Assembly (NCBI RefSeq): GCF_002163585.1
Contig: NZ_CP015579.1
Span: 1,798,001 to 1,862,000 of the forward strand
DNA from: Tatumella citrea
Lineage (GTDB): Bacteria > Pseudomonadota > Gammaproteobacteria > Enterobacterales > Enterobacteriaceae
Direction: 5' to 3'
Length of the DNA: 64,000 nt
Part shown: positions 9,968 through 21,900 of the stretch, one piece after another
How positions within the stretch are numbered: position 1 is the first letter of the stretch
Layout: every line of letters starts with the position of its first letter
The notes under the pieces: model-generated
Database searches by the model: none
Told to the model about the DNA's origin: nothing
What the model saw: the letters and a program-made list of their open reading frames with translations, nothing else
Position numbers and translations under genes: made by a program

Positions 9968-10012
9968 ATGAACCCTGCTATTTTCCGTTTCTTTTTTTAC
10001 TTTAGCACCTGA
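9968..10012 (+). CDS. pheM: pheST operon leader peptide
   Basis: A 14-residue peptide, [14 protein letters not shown], with five Phe (three of them consecutive), matching the E. coli PheM leader ([14 protein letters not shown]) except at one position. Its translation senses charged tRNA-Phe: stalling at the Phe codons prevents formation of the downstream terminator. It is immediately followed by the attenuator. Confidence 0.95.
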   Translation: [14 protein letters not shown]

Positions 10013-10090
10013 TCCCGGGGGCTTTTGCGCAGCAGAAAAGAAACGAAAAATCGCGCTGAAAGCCTCCCTGGTGGAGGCTTTGTTGTTTCT
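10013..10090 (+). terminator. Phenylalanine attenuator of pheST
   Basis: The terminator arms AAGCCTCC (about 10060-10067) and GGAGGCTT (10073-10080) are followed by TGTTGTTT. The upstream GGGGGCTTTT (10017-10026) is complementary to the first terminator arm and forms the alternative antiterminator. This arrangement after pheM is the classical attenuation of pheST by tRNA-Phe charging. Confidence 0.88.
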
Positions 10091-10145
10091 GGCGAACACT
10101 ATCAGGGCTCCGGTCCACACAAGAACAGAACACCAGACTAACTGA

Positions 10146-11144
<999 letters not shown>

Positions 11145-11158
11145 GGGCAGGTTATCCA

Positions 11159-13546
11159 ATGAAATTCAGTGAGCTTTGGTTACGTGAATGGGTAAATCCG
11201 GCCCTGAGCAGTGAGCAGCTGTCTGGTCAGATTACTATGGCTGGTTTGGAAGTTGACGGTGTCGCACCGGTTGCCGGAGCTTTCCACGGTGTGGTCGTGG
11301 GCGAAGTGGTCGAATGTGGTCAACATCCTAACGCTGATAAATTACGCGTCACTAAAATTAATGTCGGTGGCGATCGCCTGCTGGACATCGTTTGTGGTGC
11401 GCCAAATTGCCGTCAGGGGTTGAAAGTTGCGGTAGCAACGGTTGGTGCGGTACTGCCAGGTGATTTTAAAATTAAGGCAGCAAAACTGCGTGGTGAGCCT
11501 TCAGAAGGGATGCTGTGTTCCTATTCTGAATTAGGTATCAACGTTGAGTCTGACGGCATTATGGAACTGCCAGCCGATGCTATTCCTGGCACTAACTTCC
11601 GTGAATACCTGAAACTGGACGACACTACCATTGAAATCAGTGTTACCCCGAACCGTGCAGATTGTCTGGGTATTATCGGGATTGCCCGTGATGTGGCGGT
11701 ACTGAATGATTTAGCACTCAATCAGCCGGTCATTGAACCTGTAGCCGCAACTACTGACCGCAGTTTCCCGATTGAAATTCAGGCGACAGATGCCTGCCCA
11801 CGCTATCTGGGCCGTGTGATCACCGGGATTAACGTTGCTGCTGCAACCCCGTTATGGATGACTGAAAAATTACGTCGTTGTGGCATCCGTTCTATCGATG
11901 CAGTCGTTGATATCACTAACTACGTATTACTGGAACTTGGCCAGCCAATGCACGCCTTCGATCTGGATCGTCTGCAGGGCGGGATTGTGGTTCGCCAGGC
12001 GACTGAAGGTGAGAAGCTAACCCTGCTGGATGGCAGTGAAGCAACACTGAGTAGTGATACTCTGGTGATTGCAGATCAACAAAAAGCGCTGGCGATGGCG
12101 GGTATTTTCGGTGGTGCTGATTCTGGCGTTAACGAGCAGACACAAAATGTGCTGTTGGAAAGCGCCTGGTTTAATCCGCTGGCTATCACCGGTCGTGCCC
12201 GCCGTCAGGGACTGCATACTGATGCTTCCCACCGTTATGAGCGTGGTGTCGATCCGACTCTGCAACACACTGCGATTGAAAGAGCGACCCGTTTACTGCT
12301 GGATATCTGTGGCGGTGAAGCTGGTCCGGTCATTGATCGCACCCACAAGGATGCATTACCTGTCCCGGCAACCATCACTCTGCGCCGTGAAAAACTGGAT
12401 CGGCTGATTGGCCATCATATTGCTGACCAGCAGGTCACAGATATCCTGCAACGTCTGGGTTGTGATGTGACTGTCGGCCAGGATCAGTGGACCGCAGTAG
12501 CACCAGGATGGCGTTTCGATATGGAAATCGAAGAAGATCTGGTAGAAGAAGTTGCCCGTGTTTACGGCTACAACAACATCCCTGATGTGCCGGTGAAAGC
12601 CGATCTGGTAATGCCGGTTCACCGTGAAGCCAACCTGCCACTTAAACGTGTTAAAGCGATGCTGGTAGATAAAGGCTATCAGGAAGCCATTACTTATAGT
12701 TTTGTTGACCCGAAACTGCAGGGACAGGTTCACCCGGGACAGGAAGCTCTGATTCTGCCTAACCCGATTTCCAGTGAAATGTCAGCAATGCGTCTGTCAT
12801 TGTTGACAGGTCTGCTGGGCGCGGTGGTGTATAACCAAAACCGCCAACAGAGCCGGGTCCGGTTGTTTGAAAGCGGTCTGCGTTTTGTGCCGGACAGCAG
12901 TGCTGATCTTGGAATTAAACAGCAAACAATGCTGGCTGGAGTGATCACCGGAGCCCGTAATGAAGAGCACTGGGATCAGGAACGTGCAACGGTCGATTTC
13001 TTCGATCTGAAAGGCGACCTTGAGTCAGTTTTAGAACTGACCGGCAAACTGGCACAAACTGAGTTCCGGGCTGAAGCACATCCGGCACTGCATCCGGGAC
13101 AAAGTGCTGCGATTTATTTGCAGGATCAATACATTGGTTTTATCGGAGTAGTGCATCCGGAGCTGGAACGTAAGCTTTCACTCAATGGCCGGACAGTCGT
13201 GTTTGAAGTTGAGTGGGATCGCCTCGCAGACCGCGTCCTGCCTGCTGCGAAGGAGATTTCTCGCTTCCCGGCAAACCGTCGTGATATCGCTGTTGTAGTG
13301 GCCGAAAACGTGCCTGCAGCCGATATAATTGCAGAGTGCAGGAAAGTTGGCGTAAATCAGATAGTTGGCGTAAACTTGTTTGACGTGTACCGCGGTAAGG
13401 GTGTGAGCGAGGGTTATAAGAGCCTTGCGATCAGCCTGGTTTTGCAGGATACCAGCCGGACACTCGAAGAAGACGAAATCGCCGCGACTGTTGCTAACTG
13501 TGTTGCGGCATTAAAAGAGCGATTCCAGGCAACCTTGAGGGATTGA
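11159..13546 (+). CDS. pheT: Phenylalanyl-tRNA synthetase beta subunit
   Basis: 795 residues, the usual length. It has an N-terminal EMAP/OB tRNA-binding domain (about 39-148, with [14 protein letters not shown]), the B3/B4 editing region, B5, a degenerate class II core and a C-terminal anticodon-recognition (FDX-ACB) domain. The editing site removes Tyr misacylated to tRNA-Phe. It is 14 bp downstream of pheS and 4 bp upstream of ihfA, so the three are co-transcribed. Confidence 0.98.
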   Translation: MKFSELWLREWVNPALSSEQLSGQITMAGLEVDGVAPVAGAFHGVVVGEVVECGQHPNADKLRVTKINVGGDRLLDIVCGAPNCRQGLKVAVATVGAVLPGDFKIKAAKLRGEPSEGMLCSYSELGINVESDGIMELPADAIPGTNFREYLKLDDTTIEISVTPNRADCLGIIGIARDVAVLNDLALNQPVIEPVAATTDRSFPIEIQATDACPRYLGRVITGINVAAATPLWMTEKLRRCGIRSIDAVVDITNYVLLELGQPMHAFDLDRLQGGIVVRQATEGEKLTLLDGSEATLSSDTLVIADQQKALAMAGIFGGADSGVNEQTQNVLLESAWFNPLAITGRARRQGLHTDASHRYERGVDPTLQHTAIERATRLLLDICGGEAGPVIDRTHKDALPVPATITLRREKLDRLIGHHIADQQVTDILQRLGCDVTVGQDQWTAVAPGWRFDMEIEEDLVEEVARVYGYNNIPDVPVKADLVMPVHREANLPLKRVKAMLVDKGYQEAITYSFVDPKLQGQVHPGQEALILPNPISSEMSAMRLSLLTGLLGAVVYNQNRQQSRVRLFESGLRFVPDSSADLGIKQQTMLAGVITGARNEEHWDQERATVDFFDLKGDLESVLELTGKLAQTEFRAEAHPALHPGQSAAIYLQDQYIGFIGVVHPELERKLSLNGRTVVFEVEWDRLADRVLPAAKEISRFPANRRDIAVVVAENVPAADIIAECRKVGVNQIVGVNLFDVYRGKGVSEGYKSLAISLVLQDTSRTLEEDEIAATVANCVAALKERFQATLRD

Positions 13547-13550
13547 ACTT

Positions 13551-13850
13551 ATGGCGCTTACAAAAGCTGAAATGTCAGAGTACCTGTTTGAAAAACTTGG
13601 TCTGAGCAAGCGTGATGCGAAAGATCTTGTTGAACTGTTTTTTGAAGAAGTCCGCAGGGCATTAGAGAATGGTGAGCAGGTTAAACTGTCAGGCTTTGGC
13701 AATTTTGACTTACGTGATAAGAACCAACGTCCGGGAAGAAATCCGAAAACCGGGGAAGATATCCCGATTACGGCCCGTCGTGTTGTGACTTTCCGTCCGG
13801 GGCAGAAATTGAAAAGCCGTGTAGAAAACGCCGCTCCGAAGAAAGGTTAA
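13551..13850 (+). CDS. ihfA: Integration host factor alpha subunit
   Basis: A 99-residue HU/IHF-family protein with the intercalating proline Pro65 in the beta-arm ([11 protein letters not shown]) and the basic body. It pairs with IhfB to bend DNA sharply at specific sites, affecting recombination, replication and transcription. It is the last gene of pheM-pheS-pheT-ihfA, ended by a strong terminator. Confidence 0.98.
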   Translation: MALTKAEMSEYLFEKLGLSKRDAKDLVELFFEEVRRALENGEQVKLSGFGNFDLRDKNQRPGRNPKTGEDIPITARRVVTFRPGQKLKSRVENAAPKKG

Positions 13851-13871
13851 TTTCTTTTACGAGGCAATGTG

Positions 13872-13900
13872 AAAAAGGCCGCAATTGCGGCCTTTTTTTT
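13872..13900 (+). terminator. pheST-ihfA terminator
   Basis: AAAAAGGCCGCAATTGCGGCCTTTTTTTT, a near-perfect stem with a T8 tail, 21 bp after ihfA. Confidence 0.92.
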
Positions 13901-14114
13901 TCCGGGAATATCGGGCAGGTTTAAGCAACTAACGATGGCTAAAACCAGCTGCTGAAAACACCCCCGGAGTTGAATGACACGATTAATCCCCGGTAATCGG
14001 ATATGGTTATCCGTCAGGGGGAAATGACCGTTAACCGACAGGCACTGTAGCTGGCCAGAGCAGGCCACAAAGCGGCGTCTGTGTTCGCTGGATTGCTTAT
14101 TCGGAGCCCCGGGT

Positions 14115-14576
14115 ATGATACGTATTGCAGTTGCTTTATTGGTATTAATACTGGCCGGTTGTAGTAGCCATGCGCCTTCCCCCGATGCACGCTTATCTGA
14201 CCCTGGCAGGGTGATGACACAGCTTAATGCTCAGTTGAGCGAATGGCATGGTACCCCTTATCGTCTGGGGGGAATGAGTCGTCGTGGCATTGATTGTTCT
14301 GGTTTTGTTCTTTTGACCTTCCGTAACCGTTTTGATATCCAGCTTCCCCGTACCACCAGTCAGCAAAGCCGAATCGGCACCCGCATCAGTAAAAAAGATC
14401 TTAAACCCGGTGATTTGGTATTTTTCAAAACCGGCTGGGGAGAAGACGGGTTGCATGTCGGTATTTACGATCATAACAATTTATTTATTCATGCCTCGAC
14501 CAGTCGGGGAGTGATGCGTTCTTCTCTCAACAATGTTTACTGGCGAAAGGTGTTCTGGCAGGCGAGACGGATTTAA
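14115..14576 (+). CDS. nlpC: NlpC lipoprotein, NlpC/P60 cysteine peptidase
   Basis: 153 residues. A lipoprotein signal ends in the lipobox LAGC (Cys16 lipidated), followed by an NlpC/P60 domain with the catalytic Cys61 (DCSGF), His114 (HVGIYDH) and a third polar residue at His126. Such enzymes cleave cell-wall peptides between D-Glu and meso-DAP. In E. coli btuC-btuE-btuD lies between ihfA and nlpC; here nlpC follows ihfA directly, so that vitamin B12 transporter segment is missing from the locus. Confidence 0.93.
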   Translation: MIRIAVALLVLILAGCSSHAPSPDARLSDPGRVMTQLNAQLSEWHGTPYRLGGMSRRGIDCSGFVLLTFRNRFDIQLPRTTSQQSRIGTRISKKDLKPGDLVFFKTGWGEDGLHVGIYDHNNLFIHASTSRGVMRSSLNNVYWRKVFWQARRI

Positions 14577-14724
14577 TCGCCTGAGGCACTGCATTCCGGT
14601 ACAGAAGTAGCCCTGTGTGCGGGACAATCTGTTGCCGCTGTCATACTCTTAACTGACAGGGTAAAATGCCCGCCCGACAGCACTACAGATGCTGATTTTT
14701 CACCGGATGACCTGCGGAGTTGCT

Positions 14725-16164
14725 ATGCAGTTTAATAATACCTGGTTCAATGAGTTGCCTGATTTTTTCAGTGCAGTCACCCCGACGCCGCTGCAAAAAG
14801 GCCGTCTGCTCTATCATAATCAGCCGCTGGCTCAAGCCTTGCAACTCGACCCGCAGTTGTTTGCCGGTGACGGTCACCCGCTGTTTTATGGTGCAGGGCT
14901 GGCTGAAGGTATGGCGCCGTTGGCACAGGTGTACAGCGGTCATCAGTTTGGTGTCTGGGCCGGGCAATTAGGTGACGGGCGCGGATTACTTCTGGGTGAA
15001 CAACAGCTGGCTAATGGTCAGAAATATGACTGGCATCTGAAAGGTGCCGGGCTGACTCCTTATTCCCGCAGTGGTGACGGACGGGCGGTGATCCGTTCTA
15101 CGGTCAGAGAGTTTCTGGCCTCAGAAGCAATGCAGGGGCTGGGAATACCCACCAGTCGCGCGCTCAGTCTGGCAATCAGTGACGAGCCGGTCTATCGCGA
15201 ACAGACTGAACGTGGCGCTATGCTGGTACGTATTGCTGAAAGCCATCTGCGGTTTGGTCATTTCGAACATTTTTTCTATCGTAATCAGCCGGAGAAGGTC
15301 AGGGCACTGGCAGACTATGCTATCCGCCATCACTGGCCGTCGCTGGTAAATGAGGCGGATCGCTACCTGTTATGGTTTAGCGATGTGGTGAAACGAACCG
15401 CAGTAATGATCGCTCACTGGCAGGCGGTGGGCTTTTCTCACGGGGTAATGAATACCGATAATATGTCGTTACTGGGACTGACGCTGGATTATGGTCCCTA
15501 CGGCTTTATGGATGACTACAACCCGGAGTTTATCTGCAACCATAGCGATTATCAGGGACGCTACAGCTTTGAAAATCAGCCTATGGCCGCATTATGGAAC
15601 CTCAACCGACTGGCCCATGCCTTATCCCCACTGATGAGTGCTGAGCAGCTTAAACAGGCACTGGCGGGCTATGAAGGGGCTCTGATGTCAACCTGGGGTA
15701 CTCTGATGCGCGGTAAGCTCGGGTTGTTCAGTCAACAGTCACTGGATAATGACCTGCTCAGTGAGCTTCTGGCACTGATGGCGGGCGAGGGAAGTGATTA
15801 CAGCCGGACTTTCCGCCTGCTTTCTGAAACGGAACAACTTCAGTCTTATTCTCCGTTGCGTGATGAGTTTATTGATCGAGCTTCGTTTGACCATTGGTTT
15901 GCTAAGTACCGCCAGCGTCTGGCTGACGATCAAATCAGTGATCAGCAGCGCCGTGAAGCGATGCTGCAGGCTAACCCGGCGGTTATTCTGCGCAACTACC
16001 TGGCGCAACAGGTGATAGAAGAGACTGAGAAGGGAGAAAGCAGTGCACTGGCTGCATTGCATCAGGCTTTGCAAAATCCCTTTCAGCTGCAGGACCATCA
16101 GTTGGCCCTGTTTAACCGTCCACCGGAATGGGGTAAAACCCTGGAAGTCAGCTGTTCAAGCTAA
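14725..16164 (+). CDS. selO: SelO/YdiU protein adenylyltransferase
   Basis: 479 residues from the ATG at 14725; an upstream in-frame ATG (14689) would add 12 residues that E. coli YdiU (478 aa) lacks. It is a pseudokinase-fold enzyme that transfers AMP to protein hydroxyls. The conserved [55 protein letters not shown] and ICNHSD blocks are present. Like most orthologues it ends in a conserved Cys followed by Ser-Ser (SCSS). It converges on aroH with a 16-bp gap. Confidence 0.96.
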   Translation: MQFNNTWFNELPDFFSAVTPTPLQKGRLLYHNQPLAQALQLDPQLFAGDGHPLFYGAGLAEGMAPLAQVYSGHQFGVWAGQLGDGRGLLLGEQQLANGQKYDWHLKGAGLTPYSRSGDGRAVIRSTVREFLASEAMQGLGIPTSRALSLAISDEPVYREQTERGAMLVRIAESHLRFGHFEHFFYRNQPEKVRALADYAIRHHWPSLVNEADRYLLWFSDVVKRTAVMIAHWQAVGFSHGVMNTDNMSLLGLTLDYGPYGFMDDYNPEFICNHSDYQGRYSFENQPMAALWNLNRLAHALSPLMSAEQLKQALAGYEGALMSTWGTLMRGKLGLFSQQSLDNDLLSELLALMAGEGSDYSRTFRLLSETEQLQSYSPLRDEFIDRASFDHWFAKYRQRLADDQISDQQRREAMLQANPAVILRNYLAQQVIEETEKGESSALAALHQALQNPFQLQDHQLALFNRPPEWGKTLEVSCSS

Positions 16165-16180
16165 CTTCCGGTCAGTGATG

Positions 16181-17227
16181 TTACCTGCTGGCAGCCACTG
16201 CGTCTGCCAGTAGTGCTAATACGCTTTCGGTATCTGACCAGCCAATACAAGGGTCGGTGATCGACTTGCCATAGACCAGCGGTTGGCCTGGCACTACACT
16301 TTGTTGTCCTTCTTCAATAAAGCTTTCAATCATTACCCCGGCGATGGCCGTTTCCCCGCTTTTTAGCTGTTGTGCTACATCTTCAGCAACCAGTAACTGA
16401 CGCTGGTGTTGTTTCAGGCAGTTACCGTGACTGAAATCAACCACCAGCCTGGGGGTCAGATGAAACTCTTCCAGTGACTGACGTGTTGCCGCAATATGCT
16501 CGCTGGTGTAATTAGGCTGCTTACCTCCCCGCAGGATGATGTGACCGTCGGGATTGCCGCTGGTCTGGTAAATCGTCATCTGCCCTTGTTTATCCGGAGA
16601 AAGAAACATATGGCTGGCACGGGCAGCGCGGATAGCATCAATAGCAATGCGTACATTGCCGTCGGTACCATTCTTGAAGCCGACAGGACAGGAGAGTGCT
16701 GAAGCCATTTCACGATGGATTTGGCTTTCCGTCGTCCGTGCACCAATTGCACCCCAGCTGATGAGGTCAGCAATAAACTGTCCGTTCACCATATCAAGGA
16801 ATTCTGTTGCGGTTGGCATTCCAAGAGTGTTGATGTCCACCAGCAGTTTTCGGGCGATAGCCAGGCCCCGATTGATGTCATAGCTGCCGTCAAGGCCAGG
16901 ATCATTAATCAGTCCTTTCCAGCCGGTTACGGTACGGGGCTTTTCAAAATAAGCACGCATGACGATTTCTAACTGATCACTGTAACGCTCACGCAATGCC
17001 ATCAGGCGCTGCGCATAGTCAGTAGCAGCCTGCGGATGGTGAAGTGAACAGGGGCCGATAACCACCAGCAGTCGGTGGTCATTGCCCTGTAATATACGGC
17101 TAATCCGCTGGCGGGTAGCCAGAATATTTTCAGTGACAGACGGGGGTAACGGAAAGCGGCTGGTTAGTTCCGCCGGAGTAATTAACTGCGCCACCGGAGC
17201 AGTTCGTAGTTCATCTGTTTTATTCAT
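16181..17227 (-). CDS. aroH: DAHP synthase, AroH (Trp-sensitive) type
   Basis: 348 residues from the ATG at 17227 (MNKTDELRTA), the E. coli AroH length; the open frame runs 28 codons further upstream without homology. It catalyses PEP + erythrose-4-phosphate to DAHP, the first step of the shikimate pathway. The class I signatures IGPCSLH, RAYFEKPRT, LISWGAIGARTTESQ, GFKNGTDG and VDFSHGNC are present. The assignment to AroH rather than AroF/G rests on overall similarity and position next to ydiU. No clear TrpR operator was found upstream. Confidence 0.94.
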   Translation of the reverse strand: MNKTDELRTAPVAQLITPAELTSRFPLPPSVTENILATRQRISRILQGNDHRLLVVIGPCSLHHPQAATDYAQRLMALRERYSDQLEIVMRAYFEKPRTVTGWKGLINDPGLDGSYDINRGLAIARKLLVDINTLGMPTATEFLDMVNGQFIADLISWGAIGARTTESQIHREMASALSCPVGFKNGTDGNVRIAIDAIRAARASHMFLSPDKQGQMTIYQTSGNPDGHIILRGGKQPNYTSEHIAATRQSLEEFHLTPRLVVDFSHGNCLKQHQRQLLVAEDVAQQLKSGETAIAGVMIESFIEEGQQSVVPGQPLVYGKSITDPCIGWSDTESVLALLADAVAASR

Positions 17228-17370
17228 TTCGGTCTCAAAATTTTTGCTTCTCATCGGCAGAATACCGGGAAGATATGGGACAAAAGATAACCGAACAGTG
17301 GATGATTTCAACTGAAAGAAGCAAAAAGATACGAGTTATTGACTGAAAGGCAGGGTTCAGAGAGTAGAAG

Positions 17371-17459
17371 ATAAAAAAAATGCCCATTCGGAGAAGGGCA
17401 AAGACTACACACAGCAATTCAGGGACCCAGCACAATAGGGTGCCGTAGTGAAAATGTTA
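17371..17459 (-). ncRNA. rprA: RprA regulatory small RNA
   Basis: The minus strand carries GAATTGCTGTGTGTAGTCTTTGCCC, matching the conserved 3' half of E. coli RprA, followed by the terminator GCCCttctccgaatGGGC and T8 (about 17372-17400). The position downstream of ydiK on the same strand is also that of E. coli. The predicted length is about 88 nt against 105 in E. coli. The 5' half is different: a GCAC/GTGC hairpin replaces the E. coli AT-rich hairpin. In E. coli RprA, with Hfq, activates rpoS translation. The 5' end was placed from the promoter and is approximate. Confidence 0.88.
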
Positions 17460-17464
17460 ATTGT

Positions 17465-17508
17465 TATCATATGGTTATTTGTATTAATGGTCTGTAGGAA
17501 TCATCCCA
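17465..17508 (-). promoter_or_regulatory. rprA promoter with RcsB-type box
   Basis: On the minus strand TGGGATGATTCCTA (17508-17495) matches the RcsAB consensus TAAGAATATTCCTA at 10 of 14 positions, including the whole TTCCTA half. A good -10 (TATGAT, 17471-17466) lies 23 bases downstream, with only a poor -35 (CAGACC) between, as expected for an activator-dependent promoter. RcsB activates rprA in E. coli. Confidence 0.65.
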
Positions 17509-17545
17509 TTACCGGACAGGGGATATTGCAGAGAGGAAGCAACAA

Positions 17546-17569
17546 TGCCCCTGAACGATTTCAGGGGCA
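17546..17569 (-). terminator. Hairpin after ydiK
   Basis: A perfect 10-bp stem TGCCCCTGAA-CGAT-TTCAGGGGCA lies 11 bp beyond the ydiK stop, followed on the minus strand by TTGTTGCTTCC. The T-tract is weak but the position fits the ydiK terminator. Confidence 0.6.
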
Positions 17570-17579
17570 GAAACAACGC

Positions 17580-18731
17580 TTATTCAGAGGCCGACGGGGA
17601 ACGGGCGTTCCGCGCTTCTTCGGCGGTTCTACGGGCATCTTCTATCAGTTCTTCTACCACCAGATGAGGATCATCATGCGGCTCAGGCGCTTCATGCATC
17701 CAGACGGATACCAGACGGTAAGATACTGCCAGCACGACCGGACCAATAAACAAGCCAATCATCCCGAAAGAGATTAATCCACCGATAACTCCCGAGAGGA
17801 TAATCAGCATTGGCAAATCAGCTCCAAGGCGAATCAGCATCGGCCGGACAAAACTGTCCATCGTACCCACCACGCAACTCCATACCAGCAACACGGTACC
17901 CCAGGTAGTATCTCCGCTCCAGTAAAGCCAGATAATTGCCGGAATCAGCACCAGCAACGGACCAATCTGAATCAGACAACAGAAGATCATCACCACAGTC
18001 AGGATGGTCGCGTAAGGGATGCCGGATATGGCAAGACCCACACCGCCCACCACGCCCTGTAACAGCGCGGTAACTACCACGCCCAGTGCCACGGCCCGGA
18101 TAGCCTGACTGGCCAACAGAACCACCGCATCACCGCGTCGACCCGCAAGCCGGTATGCAAAATGACGGATGCCCTGGCCGACCCGCTCTCCTCGCCAGTA
18201 AAGCAGGGCGCTGAACAACAACATCAGAGCCAGGTGAACCACAATACGGCCAAAATGCCCGGCCTGGGCAACAAAGAAGCTGGTGGTTTGTCCGACATAG
18301 GGCTGTATTTTTGCCATCATAGCGCTGCCACCACCGGCGACCATTTTCTGGTAGTACTCTGCGAGCTTATCGCCAATCAGCGGGATATTGCTTAACCACT
18401 CCAGTTTTGGGATTTCGATATGTCCCGAAGTCGCCCAGGAAACCACCGGTCCGATGTTATCGATGACGCTGCTTATCAGCAGGGCGATGGGCAGAATAAA
18501 TACCAGCAATATAATCAGTGTCATTACCAGAACTGCCAGTGACCGACGTCCCCAAAGATATTTCTGGATACGCAGCATTAATCCCCAGGTTGCTATCACC
18601 ACCATGCCGGCCCATGCAAAACCGAGAATAAATGGCTCTACCACCCAAAAGCTGGCAGCAGTCATCAGAATAAAAAACATCAGTGTAAATAACTTTTGCG
18701 GTAAGTCCCTGTCCTGCGGCAGTGCTCTCAT
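17580..18731 (-). CDS. ydiK: YdiK, AI-2E-family membrane transporter
   Basis: A 383-residue inner-membrane protein of the AI-2E/PerM family with about 7-8 hydrophobic segments, e.g. residues 15-50, 63-92, and the C-terminal cluster with GIGLAISGIPYATILTV-like and LIRLGADLPMLIILSGVIGG motifs. The C-terminal 40 residues are acidic and charged. It resembles E. coli YdiK (370 aa) throughout. The substrate is not established. It is divergent from ydiJ. Confidence 0.93.
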   Translation of the reverse strand: MRALPQDRDLPQKLFTLMFFILMTAASFWVVEPFILGFAWAGMVVIATWGLMLRIQKYLWGRRSLAVLVMTLIILLVFILPIALLISSVIDNIGPVVSWATSGHIEIPKLEWLSNIPLIGDKLAEYYQKMVAGGGSAMMAKIQPYVGQTTSFFVAQAGHFGRIVVHLALMLLFSALLYWRGERVGQGIRHFAYRLAGRRGDAVVLLASQAIRAVALGVVVTALLQGVVGGVGLAISGIPYATILTVVMIFCCLIQIGPLLVLIPAIIWLYWSGDTTWGTVLLVWSCVVGTMDSFVRPMLIRLGADLPMLIILSGVIGGLISFGMIGLFIGPVVLAVSYRLVSVWMHEAPEPHDDPHLVVEELIEDARRTAEEARNARSPSASE

Positions 18732-18918
18732 AACAACCTTTTACCTCAATTAATTCACCCGACATCGGGGATCACGCTAATGATGCGGTATTTCGCTCCA
18801 TTACAACAGAGGTAGTCGCTAAACTTTTTCACACAGTAACAAAAGCAGCTACGGCGAAAATATGGTAAAACCAATTATGGTAACTATTACAACAACACAA
18901 CATCCTGGTTTTTAATAC

Positions 18919-21900
18919 ATGATCCCACAAATAAGCCAGGCACCGGGGCTGAGTCCTCAGGTGCTGTCATTTATTGAGACACTCACAAAGCAGGGTTTTA
19001 CCGGTGATATTGCGACCGATTACGGCGCACGTTTGAGCATGTCTGTCGACAACAGTATTTATCAGTGCCTGCCTGATGCCATTGTATTTCCGCGATCTGT
19101 GGCTGATGTCACACTGGTCAGCCGGATTGCGGGTCAGGCAGAGTTTGCCGGGCTGACTTTTACTGCCCGTGGCGGGGGAACCGGTACAAATGGTCAGTCG
19201 CTGAATCAGGGGGTGATTGTCGATTTATCCCGGCATATGAACCATATCCTCGAAATCAATACCGAAGAAGGCTGGGTTAAGGTTCAGGCCGGAGTGGTTA
19301 AAGATCAACTTAATCAGTGGCTGAAGCCTTATGGTTTCTTCTTTTCACCGGAATTATCCACCAGCAACCGTGCCACCATTGGTGGCATGATTAATACCGA
19401 TGCTTCCGGACAGGGGTCGCTGGTTTACGGTAAAACTTCAGATCATGTCCTGGGGTTAAGGGCAGTTCTTGAAGGCGGGGAGCTGATTGATACCCGTGCT
19501 ATGCCGGTGAGTCTGGCGGAAAATATTGCTGCAGAGCAGACCCGTGAAGGCAATATTTATAGCGAAGTACTGAGTGCCTGTCGCGATAACCGGCAGCTGA
19601 TTATTGATAAATTCCCTAAGCTAAACCGCTTTCTTACCGGTTACGACCTGCGGCATGTGCTGAGTGATGATTTACAGACCTTTGATCTGACCAGAATACT
19701 CTGTGGATCAGAAGGAACGCTGGCTTTTATTACTGAAGCCCGGCTGGATATCACACGAATCCCGAAAATCCGCCAGCTGGTCAATATCAAGTATGACAGT
19801 TTTGACTCAGCGCTGCGCAATGCACCGTTCCTGGTTCAGGCGAAAGCGTTATCGGTTGAGACGGTCGACTCGAAAGTGCTGAATCTCGCCCGTGAAGATA
19901 TTGTCTGGCATTCAGTGAGTGAGTTGATTACCGATGTTCCCGGTGAGGAGATGCTCGGTCTGAATCTGGTTGAGTTTGCCGGTGATGATATTGAACTGGC
20001 CAACCGCCAGGTTAGTGACTTGTGTGAGCGTCTTGACCAACTGATGGCTGACAAACAGGCCGGTATTATTGGCTATCAGTTATGTACGCAGCTGGATGAA
20101 GTGGAACGCATCTATGCGATGCGTAAAAAAGCGGTCGGACTGTTGGGCAATGCCAAAGGGCATGCCAAGCCTATCCCGTTTGTAGAAGACACTGCCGTAC
20201 CTCCGGAGCACCTGGCAGACTACATTACCGATTTCCGGGCGTTGCTGGATGGCCATGGGCTCAGTTACGGAATGTTTGGCCATGTGGATGCCGGGGTATT
20301 GCATGTTCGTCCGGCGCTCGATATGTGCGATCCGCAGCAGGAAGTGTTGATGAAACGTATTTCTGACCAGGTGGTTGCTCTGACGGCCAGCTACGGCGGC
20401 CTGTTATGGGGGGAGCACGGAAAAGGGTATCGTGGCGCTTATACGGCAGATTTCTTTGGTCCTGAACTGTTTCACCAGGTCCGTCGTATCAAACGGGCAT
20501 TTGACCCGCGGAACCGACTAAATCCCGGAAAAATTTGTACGCCGCTGGGCAGTAATGAACAGCTGAAACCGATAGAAAGTCCGACCCGGGGCAGCTTTGA
20601 CCGGCAGATTCCGGTGACTGTGCGTGACGAGTGGCGCGGGGCGATGGAGTGTAATGGTAACGGGTTATGTTTTAACTTTGATGTAAACAGCCCGATGTGT
20701 CCGTCGATGAAAATCACCCGTAACCGTCTCCATTCCCCTAAAGGGCGTGCAACTCTGACGCGTGAATGGCTGCGTTTGCTGGCTGACCAGGGAATTAATC
20801 CACAACAACTGGAACAAACCTTACCGCAAAATGTACTGAGTCTGCGGGGCTTTATCAGCAAGCTTAAAAATACCCGTCAGGCTGCGAAAGGTAGCTATGA
20901 TTTCTCGCATGAGGTGAAAGAGGCAATGTCCGGCTGTCTGGGATGTAAAGCCTGTTCGACCCAGTGCCCGATTAAAATTGATGTGCCGTCATTCCGCTCA
21001 CGCTTTCTGCAACTTTATCATAGCCGTTATCTGCGTCCGGTCAGTGACCATCTGGTTGCAGCGGTAGAGAGTTATACGCCATTAATGGCTAAAGCGCCGC
21101 GTCTGTTTAACTTCTTCCTGACCAATCCTCAGGTGCAGGCGTTAAGCAGGAAACATATCGGGATGGTGGATCTGCCGGCATTGTCCTCGCCAACCCTGAA
21201 ACAGCAGTTGGCAGGTCATCAGGCGTTACAGACAACACCTCAGGATTTACGGGGTATGACTGCGGCTCAACGGCAGGAACATGTGCTGGTGGTGCAGGAT
21301 CCGTTTACCAGCTATTACGAAGCCAGTCTGGTAAACGATTTAATCCGGCTGATTAGCAAGCTGGGCTTTAAGCCGGTATTGTTACCCTTTACCCCTAACG
21401 GTAAGGCACAGCACGTTAAAGGATTCCTGCAGCGTTTCGCCAAAACTGCACAAAAAAGTGCCGACTTTCTGAATGAGATCGCGGAGCTGGGCATCCCCAT
21501 GGTGGGCACTGATCCGGCACTGGTTCTCTGTTATCGCGATGAGTATCAGCAGGTACTGGGGGATAAGCGGGGCGACTTTAAGGTTCTGCTGGCCCATGAA
21601 TGGCTGGATCAGGTGACTGCTGACAGGGCCGAGCAGCAACCGGACGGCGACGCCTGGTATCTGTTCCCGCACTGTACTGAAAACACCGCGCTACCGATGG
21701 CAGCACCGCGCTGGAAATCTATTTTTAGTCGTTTTGGTGCGAATCTGGAAACCGTGAATGCCGGTTGTTGTGGTATGGCAGGGACCTATGGTCATGAAAC
21801 CAAAAACCTGGAGAATTCGCTGGGTATTTATCAGTTGTCCTGGCAGCCACATATGGAGAAACGTTCACGCAACCGCTGTCTGGCAACCGGCTATTCGTGC

